Part shown: positions 59,144 to 64,000 of the stretch, one piece after another | How the letters are laid out: the number at the start of each line of letters is the position of its first letter | How positions within the stretch are numbered: position 1 is the stretch's first letter | NCBI GenBank assembly: GCA_937890525.1 | Contig: CALADI010000022.1 | Span: forward strand, 43,865 to 107,864 | Length of the DNA stretch: 64,000 nt | Direction of reading: 5' to 3' | Origin: an uncultured Clostridia bacterium | GTDB lineage: Bacteria > Bacillota > Clostridia > Oscillospirales > Oscillospiraceae | The notes under the pieces: model-generated | Database searches by the model: none | Seen by the model: only the letters and a program-made list of their open reading frames with translations | Told to the model about the DNA's origin: nothing | Translations under genes and position numbers: made by a program

Positions 59144-60081
59144 GCCCTGTCCTCCTTTGAAAAGTATGCTGCCAGTGCCGAGTGGATGGTCTGCACCACC
59201 ACCTCCTCCGAGGTGCCCTTGGGGAAGTATTCCCGGAGCTGGGACATCTCCAGCTTCAGCGTCCGCAGCCGCTCTGTGCCGGACTTCTTCTCCAGCAGCG
59301 ATTCAAGGAAATCCTCGTTCACCACCTCGTCGGGGTCTTTCTCCGCTTCCCGGATCGCCTTGGCGTGGGACTCCTTTAGGGGGCGCTGGGGATCGTAGGC
59401 GTAGCAGAACAGATAGACCAGCTCCTGCGTTTCCTGAGACAGATAGCTGAGCTGTACCCCCACGCCCATGCCCATTTTCTGCCGATCCACCAGATCCAGC
59501 AGGGGATCGATCAGGTAGGTCAGGCGGATGTAGCGAAAAATCTGATTCTTGCTGACACTTATTTCTCCTGCAAGAATGTCACTGGAGGTTTTTCCATCTA
59601 ACTTATTCCCAGATTGGGAATAAGTTAGATCACTCCTCATTCCCCGGTGGTTTTGCAGCTCCAGAAGCTGCCGGTAAGCCCAGCCACGCTCCGAGGGCAG
59701 CACCGTTCGGTTGTTCAGGTTGTCAGCGATCATGATGGGGATGGCTTCCGCATCGTCCAGTTCTCCCTTGATGATGCACGGCACCGTCCGATACCCAAGC
59801 TGCATCGCTGCCAGCCGCCGGTTGTGGCCGGTGATGATCTGCAAGCTCCCGCTGGATGTTCTGCGGAGGATGAGGGGATTGATGATGCCGTTTTGCCGGA
59901 TCGATTCTTTCAGCTCCTCCATCCGCTGGGGGTTTGCTCGCTTGAACTTGTGCATTTGAGCTGGGAAGTCCTCCAGCTCCGCAGGGGAGACCTCCACGAT
60001 CTTGCTTTGCTCCTGATCGGTTTTTGCCGAGGCGGCGATCTGCTCTTGGCAGCGCCGGATTGCTTCAAAATCATATTCCAT
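59140..60081 (-). CDS. parB: ParB/Spo0J-family partition protein
   Basis: A 313-residue ParB-type protein. The N-terminal CTPase/ParB domain has ESIRQNGIINPLILRRTSSG and LQIITGHNRRLAAMQLGY (the GHNRR motif), then the HTH part with GEISVSKNQIFRYIRLTYLI. The rest is helical. No ParA is visible in this window. It may bind a centromere-like site to stabilise the circular element or regulate genes. ATG 60081 has AAGGAGGGTCAGT. A perfect 16-bp inverted repeat lies inside the coding sequence (59596-59630). Confidence 0.85.
   Translation of the reverse strand: MEYDFEAIRRCQEQIAASAKTDQEQSKIVEVSPAELEDFPAQMHKFKRANPQRMEELKESIRQNGIINPLILRRTSSGSLQIITGHNRRLAAMQLGYRTVPCIIKGELDDAEAIPIMIADNLNNRTVLPSERGWAYRQLLELQNHRGMRSDLTYSQSGNKLDGKTSSDILAGEISVSKNQIFRYIRLTYLIDPLLDLVDRQKMGMGVGVQLSYLSQETQELVYLFCYAYDPQRPLKESHAKAIREAEKDPDEVVNEDFLESLLEKKSGTERLRTLKLEMSQLREYFPKGTSEEVVVQTIHSALAAYFSKEDRA
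59596..59630. repeat. Perfect 16-bp inverted repeat within parB
   Basis: ATCTAACTTATTCCCA, GAT, then the exact complement (59615-59630). It is AT-richer than its surroundings and encodes LTYSQSGNKLDG in ParB. It could be a ParB or recombinase site. Confidence 0.75.
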
Positions 60082-60092
60082 ACTGACCCTCC

Positions 60093-60518
60093 TTAGTGCT
60101 CATCGAAGGGGAGCTGGGCATCCGACTCGTCCAACGCCGGGAAATCCGACGCAGGCGGGATGGGGGGAGCGTCGTATGCAGGGGCATCGGTCGGGCGCTT
60201 GCTGTCTCCGAAGTAGACGCCGTCAGCCACCACCTCAGCGCTGCGGCGCTTGTTCCCGTCCTTGTCCGTCCAGTTGCGGACTTGCAGCCGACCGGCTACC
60301 ACCGCCATGCGTCCCTTGGTGAAATACTTGGAGACGAACTCGCCGGTCTGCCGCCAAGCGATGCAGTCGATGAAGTCACACTCCCGTTCGCCGCCGTCCT
60401 TGGGGGCGAAGTCTCGATCCACAGCCAGAGTAAAGCTGGCCACAGCCAGTCCGCTGCCGGTGCGGCGTAGTTCGGGATCCCGTGTTAGGCGTCCCATGAT
60501 GGTAATTTGATTAAGCAT
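60093..60518 (-). CDS. ssb: Single-stranded DNA-binding protein
   Basis: A 141-residue SSB. The OB-fold start is MLNQITIMGRLTRDPELRRT, then FTLAVDRDFAPKDGGERECD, FIDCIAWRQTGEFVSKYFTK, GRMAVVAGRLQVRNW, and the acidic C-terminal tip ends DAQLPFDEH, typical of SSB (usually DIPF). It protects single strands during conjugative replication. ATG 60518 has GGAGGAACAAAA. The gene follows a terminator hairpin. Confidence 0.93.
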   Translation of the reverse strand: MLNQITIMGRLTRDPELRRTGSGLAVASFTLAVDRDFAPKDGGERECDFIDCIAWRQTGEFVSKYFTKGRMAVVAGRLQVRNWTDKDGNKRRSAEVVADGVYFGDSKRPTDAPAYDAPPIPPASDFPALDESDAQLPFDEH

Positions 60519-60554
60519 TTTTGTTCCTCCGTTTCTTTGTTTTGGGTATAAAAA

Positions 60555-60576
60555 ACCAGCCCCGGTCGGGACTGGT
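60555..60576 (-). terminator. Terminator before the SSB gene
   Basis: ACCAGCCCCGG and TCGGGACTGGT pair; TTTTTATACCC follows on the minus strand. Nearly the same 22 bases recur at 60935-60956. Confidence 0.82.
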
Positions 60577-60587
60577 CTTTTGCTGGA

Positions 60588-60893
60588 TTATTGACTTAGA
60601 CGGCGAAATTCGGACAGTTTTTCTTGTAGCAGGTTTTCAAGTTTATCTTCAAGAACGGCGTCAGATCTGCGGATAGCCCCCAGCAATTCATGCAAGAGAA
60701 ATTCCATATCTTCACAATACCGTTCCATAGAAATCCCACGGTCAGCCCGAAAAGCGGTTAGATATAGAGAGGTTGCATATTTTCCTCTCAGCATATGTGG
60801 TGGCAAGTCTTTCAGTCTGATGCTGTCCGTGAGGAGCTTGATCTCATACTGATCTACAAAACTCAGCGTGATTCTTTGCATTGGAACTTTCAA
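60588..60893 (-). CDS. Hypothetical protein between twin hairpins
   Basis: A protein of about 101 residues (KVPMQRITLSFVDQYEIKLL, later SMERYCEDMEFLLHELLGAI and LQEKLSEFRRLSQ), helical. GGAGGTGAT sits just before TTG 60893, which I choose; ATG 60908 overlaps that site. The same ATGGAGGTGA arrangement is seen at the toxin start. No family is recognised. Nearly identical hairpins flank it. Confidence 0.55.
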   Translation of the reverse strand: MKVPMQRITLSFVDQYEIKLLTDSIRLKDLPPHMLRGKYATSLYLTAFRADRGISMERYCEDMEFLLHELLGAIRRSDAVLEDKLENLLQEKLSEFRRLSQ

Positions 60894-60932
60894 TAATATC
60901 ACCTCCATAACTTTCTGCCTTGGATATAAACG

Positions 60933-60958
60933 AAACCAGCCCCGGTCGGGACTGGTTT
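60933..60958 (-). terminator. Terminator after the AAA+ ATPase gene
   Basis: AAACCAGTCCCG and CGGGGCTGGTTT pair on the minus strand, followed by CGTTTATATCC. It is almost the same hairpin as at 60555. Confidence 0.75.
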
Positions 60959-60983
60959 CATTCATGCTTGGTGAGTACATTTA

Positions 60984-62258
60984 TCAGTCCTTTAGGCAAC
61001 CGATTGGGATAACATAGACTCCATCAGTACGGCGGTATGCAAAATCTCCAGTTCCAGTTAGCACCATCAGGAAAGAGGGCTTATTCATTTTATCGGTATC
61101 GATCTTACTTTCCATTGCAAGCAGACTTTTAGCACCATCCTCGATCAGTTTGTCCCCACCTAGTTTGATTTCAATAAGACCGTATTTCCCGTTCCGCAAA
61201 TGGATGACGGCATCACATTCCTGCCCGTCCTTATCACGATAGTGGTAAACTTCTCCATTTATTGAATCGGCAAATACCCGCAGATCTCTAATGCAGAGTC
61301 CTTCGAAAAGAAAGCCAAATGTCCGCAAGTCATTGAGTAGATCGTTTGGCCCAATCCCCAATGCGGCTGCCGCAATTGATGGATCGATAAAGTAGCGGGT
61401 ATCCGACGAGCGGATTGCTGCCTTTGATCTTATATTGGGATTCCATGCAGGCATATCTTCTACAACAAAAATCTTGCGAAGTGCGTCTACGTAGGAAGCT
61501 ACGGTTTCTTCACTGATGGATTGCTCATCGTTTACTGCAATATCCTGTGCAAGTACAGTATTCGGAACCTGACTGCCTTGATTTCGTGCATAGGATCGCA
61601 TCAGTCTTTTCACTCGTTCTGGATTCTTCTGCACATCATCTGCACGGTTAATATCGGAATGAACAACTGCATCGAAGTAATCAATCGCTTGATCTAGAGC
61701 AATCTCATCTCGCATATCCACCGATTTCGGCCATCCACCACGGCAAACCAAAAACGCCAGCCGGTCGATGGTCAGATTTGATTCAGCATCGACTTCTGTA
61801 GCTCCGTCAAACAGCTCCTTCAGACTAACTTCGCCGGTAGAATCACCTGACTCGTAAAGACTCATAGGGCGCATAAGCAGCCATGTAAAGCGTCCTGTTC
61901 CTGAGTGCGTGATCTCCTTGGTATCAGCAGGAACGGCAGAGCCGGTAAGAATAAACTGTCCAAGCTCCCCCCGATGATCTACCTCAAACCGAATTGCATC
62001 CCACAGCTTCGGTGCAAGCTGCCATTCGTCGATCAACCGTGGTGTGCCACCTCTGAGCAATCTCTTGGGGCTTATTTCTGACATGGCAATATTTTGATTT
62101 TTTGTCTCTGGATCATCCATATACAGAATGCTTGTAGCAAACCGTTCGGCTGTTGTCGTTTTTCCGCACCATTTGGGGCCTTCAATCAGAACGGCACCCT
62201 TGCCCTCCAGCTTTCGCATAAGAATTTCATCTGCGATTCTTGGCCTGTATCGTTTCAT
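60984..62258 (-). CDS. AAA+ ATPase with DUF4143 (unknown cargo role)
   Basis: A 424-residue ATPase of the AAA_14/DUF4143 family. Walker A is VLIEGPKWCGKTTTAERFA near residue 28, Walker B is GTPRLIDEWQLAPKLWD, followed by the ATPase second half GQFILTGSAVPADTKE. The C-terminal DUF4143 region has RYFIDPSIAAAALGIGPND and a nuclease-like LIEIKLGGDKLIEDG. The family is often mobile and its function unclear. ATG 62258 has GAGGTGAATAAC. Four 23-bp repeats lie upstream of its promoter. Intact. Confidence 0.85.
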   Translation of the reverse strand: MKRYRPRIADEILMRKLEGKGAVLIEGPKWCGKTTTAERFATSILYMDDPETKNQNIAMSEISPKRLLRGGTPRLIDEWQLAPKLWDAIRFEVDHRGELGQFILTGSAVPADTKEITHSGTGRFTWLLMRPMSLYESGDSTGEVSLKELFDGATEVDAESNLTIDRLAFLVCRGGWPKSVDMRDEIALDQAIDYFDAVVHSDINRADDVQKNPERVKRLMRSYARNQGSQVPNTVLAQDIAVNDEQSISEETVASYVDALRKIFVVEDMPAWNPNIRSKAAIRSSDTRYFIDPSIAAAALGIGPNDLLNDLRTFGFLFEGLCIRDLRVFADSINGEVYHYRDKDGQECDAVIHLRNGKYGLIEIKLGGDKLIEDGAKSLLAMESKIDTDKMNKPSFLMVLTGTGDFAYRRTDGVYVIPIGCLKD

Positions 62259-62291
62259 GTTATTCACCTCATCGTGGTTGATTATGTCTAT

Positions 62292-62320
62292 ATTATACGC
62301 AAGTCCTAATTACAAAGCAA
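62292..62320 (-). promoter_or_regulatory. Promoter of the AAA+ ATPase gene
   Basis: On the minus strand TTGCTT (62315-62320), 17 bases, TATAAT (62292-62297). The repeat array begins 4 bases upstream of the -35. Confidence 0.75.
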
Positions 62321-62323
62321 CAC

Positions 62324-62409
62324 TTTTCCGACGATTGGCGGATTATTTTTCCGACGATTGGCGAAATATTTTTCCGATGATTGGCGAAATATTTTTCCGA
62401 TGATTGGCG
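62324..62409. repeat. Four 23-bp direct repeats
   Basis: TTTTCCGAYGATTGGCG begins at 62324, 62347, 62370 and 62393, an exact 23-base period with AAATAT-like filler. The first copy differs at the end (GGATTA). It lies just upstream of the ATPase promoter and could be iterons or activator sites. Confidence 0.9.
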
Positions 62410-62534
62410 AAAAGATCGTGGGACAGAGGCTGAAGCAAGCCCCTTTTTGGCGGCGAAAGGAAGATGTGCTGCCCAGCCCGTGAACGGGCAATCCCACGAT
62501 CCAACATGGAAACTGGGGGTCAATCACTCCCCCA

Positions 62535-62606
62535 TGGCGGAACAGGCCGGATTCGAACCGGCGATCACGGCGATTGCCGTGGCGTTTTCCCCCACGCTAC
62601 TGTTCC
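62535..62606 (-). other. tRNA-like sequence with encoded CCA
   Basis: On the minus strand GGAACAG pairs with CTGTTCC, TA fills positions 8-9, the D-arm is GCGT/ACGC with loop GGGGGAAA, the T-arm is GCCGG-TTCGAAT-CCGGC, and G plus CCA end it. The anticodon arm CACGG/CCGTG has a 6-base loop (CAATCG) without T33, so it is not a normal decoding tRNA. Confidence 0.6.
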
Positions 62607-62613
62607 GTACGCA

Positions 62614-62641
62614 GCCCCTCTGCACGGTGTCATGCAGAGGG
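62614..62641. other. Hairpin next to the tRNA-like sequence
   Basis: CCCCTCTGCA and TGCAGAGGGG form a perfect 10-bp stem over an 8-base loop. No U-tract. Confidence 0.6.
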
Positions 62642-62691
62642 GATTGATATCAGCGAGTCCGTCCATGGCTCTGCTGGAGCGGTTTTAATTC

Positions 62692-63168
62692 TTAAATTTC
62701 CTGCGTCAGCTCCCGATTTTCTTCTCGGAGCTGCCGGTTCTCTGCTCTGATCTGGAGCAGCTCCACTTTCAAAGATTGATTTTCTTTGAGCAATTCATAG
62801 CGCCCATCATAACCATCAAAACGGGACAAGATGGTAACAATGTTGTCTATTTTCTTCGTTTGCTCATTCACATTTTGGAGCGCTGGCTTGACAGCATCCA
62901 GCAAAATCGTATTGGTTGAATCGACACCTGCTTTGATATCATTCATCTTTTGCTTCATATCTGCGGCATCAGTTTTCTTCGGGAGGTCACGAAGTGTCTT
63001 GACCAGTTCTACAATGCTTACAGCTAGAGAACTGACCGCAATGCCGAAAAATACCCAAAAAACAGTACCGCTAACACGCTCATCCCCACCGCTGATGAGG
63101 AAGAAACCTCCTAGAAGCCCAATCAGCATCGGCATCATTGCGGAAATCGCTTCGAGAATTTCACGCAT
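62692..63168 (-). CDS. Membrane protein with C-terminal coiled coil
   Basis: A 158-residue protein: two helices (ISAMMPMLIGLLGGFFLISG and TVFWVFFGIAVSSLAVSIVE) and a long coiled coil (SLKVELLQIRAENRQLREEN). ATG 63168 has GGAG at good spacing; the TTG 63183 start overlaps it. It could tether a complex at the membrane. No family is recognised. Confidence 0.65.
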   Translation of the reverse strand: MREILEAISAMMPMLIGLLGGFFLISGGDERVSGTVFWVFFGIAVSSLAVSIVELVKTLRDLPKKTDAADMKQKMNDIKAGVDSTNTILLDAVKPALQNVNEQTKKIDNIVTILSRFDGYDGRYELLKENQSLKVELLQIRAENRQLREENRELTQEI

Positions 63169-63238
63169 TGCTTTCAACTCCAATTCTACAAAATTTCAGT
63201 TCGTATGTCAAAGAAAAAGAGGACGGTGGAGCCGTCCT

Positions 63239-63499
63239 CTAATCTGTGTAGTGTCCTTTGCAGGATACGATATAGATGATATTGTCTTTTTCGTAATAGA
63301 CGATTCTGTTTACATCATCGATCCGCCTGCTCCACATACCGCTTAAGTTTCCCTTCAACGGTTCGGGCTTTCCGATTCCATCAAAGGTGCTTCGCTGGAT
63401 GTCCCGGATCAGACCATTGATCCGCTTCAGGGTTTTCTTATCCTCGGTTTGCCAGTCCAGATAATCGTCCCACGCCCGATCTTCCCATAGAAGTCTCAT
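63239..63499 (-). CDS. yoeB: YoeB-family mRNA endonuclease toxin
   Basis: An 86-residue Txe/YoeB toxin that cuts mRNA on the ribosome. The sequence runs LLWEDRAWDDYLDWQTEDKK, RINGLIRDIQRSTFDGIGKP, EPLKGNLSGMWSRRIDDVNR, with the C-terminal CKGHYTD carrying the catalytic His and Tyr. ATG 63499 overlaps the antitoxin stop by 4 bases. Its presence would stabilise the element in the cell. Confidence 0.93.
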   Translation of the reverse strand: MRLLWEDRAWDDYLDWQTEDKKTLKRINGLIRDIQRSTFDGIGKPEPLKGNLSGMWSRRIDDVNRIVYYEKDNIIYIVSCKGHYTD

Positions 63500-63765
63500 T
63501 CATCCACCTCGATCAGATCATGCTCGGCAAAATGAGCCTTTCCCGACCGGATGTCCCGCACGATATTTTCCAAATGGCGGACATTGCTTTCCGAATAAAA
63601 CGGATCTACGGAAACATCGAAGGGAATACGCTTTTCTCTGCTGACCTTCTTGGCAAAAACGGTGAAAGCTGCGCTCATAGAAAGCCCCAGCTCGGCGCAC
63701 ACCTGTTCCATGCTCTTTTTGACATCAGCATCCAGCTTGAAGTTGACATTGACTGCTTGTGCCAT
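63496..63765 (-). CDS. RelB/DinJ-family antitoxin
   Basis: An 89-residue antitoxin with a ribbon-helix-helix N-terminus (AQAVNVNFKLDADVKKSMEQ, ELGLSMSAAFTVFAKKVSRE) and a toxin-binding C-terminus. It neutralises YoeB and represses their operon. I start at ATG 63765 (AAGGAGTGTTGGAT). Pairing DinJ-type antitoxin with YoeB-type toxin is a known mixed arrangement. Confidence 0.9.
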   Translation of the reverse strand: MAQAVNVNFKLDADVKKSMEQVCAELGLSMSAAFTVFAKKVSREKRIPFDVSVDPFYSESNVRHLENIVRDIRSGKAHFAEHDLIEVDE

Positions 63766-63786
63766 ATCCAACACTCCTTTCCTTTT

Positions 63787-63818
63787 CTATATTATATGCT
63801 ATAATATAGAAAAAGTAA
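63787..63818 (-). promoter_or_regulatory. Promoter and operator of the toxin-antitoxin pair
   Basis: CTATATTAT (63787-63795) and ATAATATAG (63801-63809) are a 9-bp inverted repeat. On the minus strand TTTACT, 17 bases, TATAAT overlap it, as expected for autorepression. Confidence 0.75.
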
Positions 63819-63852
63819 AGAAGTTTTATTTATACTTCGATGGAGATTCAGG

Positions 63853-63879
63853 CTTGAGCAGGGGTTCCCCCCTGCTCAG
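63853..63879. terminator. Hairpin between membrane protein and antitoxin genes
   Basis: TGAGCAGGGG and CCCCTGCTCA, a perfect stem right after the stop of the partial gene at 63886. No clear U-tract on the minus strand. Confidence 0.6.
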
Positions 63880-63885
63880 GGGAGA

Positions 63886-64000
63886 CTATTTCTTTTTCCT
63901 CAAAATAGCGATGCACGCCGCTGCCGCTATGAGCAGCAGGATCAGAAGGATCAGCGGAAGAAAGCGCAAGGCGTGGAAGATCTCCTGTCCGGCTTGCTCC
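63886..64000 (-). CDS. C-terminus of a surface or membrane protein (partial)
   Basis: The last 37 codons of a minus-strand gene running in from the right. They encode a terminal membrane helix (FLPLILLILLLIAAAACIAI) and a basic end LRKKK before TAG. This is the layout of cell-surface proteins with a sorting-type tail, though no LPXTG is visible in the part present. The rest of the protein is outside the window. Confidence 0.55.
   Translation of the reverse strand, partial: EQAGQEIFHALRFLPLILLILLLIAAAACIAILRKKK
63892..63906 (-). repeat. Copy of the ATTTTGAGGAAAAAG motif
   Basis: On the minus strand, exact copy inside the 3' end of the partial membrane protein gene, encoding ILRKK. Confidence 0.75.

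Noticed and set aside
62324..62409. CRISPR array
   Set aside because: Repeats are directly adjacent with a 23-base period and no variable spacers; no cas genes in the window.

Overview
The window looks like a chromosomal segment of a spore-forming gut Clostridium-class bacterium, probably order Oscillospirales. The reasons are moderate-to-high GC, AAGGAGG-type ribosome sites, AraC/GPH/glycosidase clusters typical of gut Firmicutes, a mother-cell sigma factor gene (sigK), and a MobP-type conjugative element. This is inference from gene content; no ribosomal or marker gene is present.

The main observation is that sigK is broken into three collinear, same-strand pieces by two separate insertions, each ending in its own large serine recombinase. 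Piece 1 (819-1004) holds a hydrophobic pro-sequence and the N-terminus. Piece 2 (about 19760-19896) holds the middle. Piece 3 (about 37391-37750) holds the C-terminus. Precise removal of both insertions would restore one reading frame of about 225 codons, with canonical sigma-K sequence across both joints (..AHIMKK-YYAQ.. and ..RCIEN-EILMYF..). This matches the skin elements of Bacillus and Clostridioides, but here there are two of them at two sites in one gene.

Element 1 (about 1002-19764, 18.8 kb) carries a minus-strand operon for pentose/glycan use: GH43, two SGNH hydrolases, a polysaccharide deacetylase, GH2, an isomerase, an FGGY kinase, a DUF4867-like protein and araD. It also carries an AraC regulator, a GPH sugar transporter, decayed genes (xylB, tkt, a sigma-like factor, a transporter) and the recombinase at the right end. 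Element 2 (about 19895-37392, 17.5 kb) has the same plan: a double-HTH protein, MATE transporter, GH78 rhamnosidase, TIM-barrel epimerase, GH43, GH2, AraC, GPH transporter, GH1 and a recombinase at the right end. The cargo genes could serve growing cells and the forespore, and would be deleted only in the terminal mother cell.

Downstream of sigK are a DUF5662-like gene and tRNA-Gln(CTG) with a strong promoter. From about 38.6 kb to the window end lies a minus-strand integrative conjugative element. It has small accessory genes with a divergent HTH repressor and matching operators, a replication/HTH-like protein, a SAF/Ig-like protein with a CpaE-like partner, a NlpC/M23-type wall hydrolase, VirB4, PrgI-like, VirB6/TrbL-like, a pilin-like protein, VirD4, a MobP3-like relaxase with accessory protein, and an oriT-like intergenic region. 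It continues with an ArdC-like antirestriction protein, a primase-like protein fused in frame to a ToxN/AbiQ-type toxin, ParB, SSB, an AAA+/DUF4143 ATPase behind four 23-bp repeats, a tRNA-like sequence, a RelB/YoeB pair and the start of a membrane protein. No integrase or right end is visible. The left 480 bases hold a truncated ABC exporter gene unrelated to the rest.
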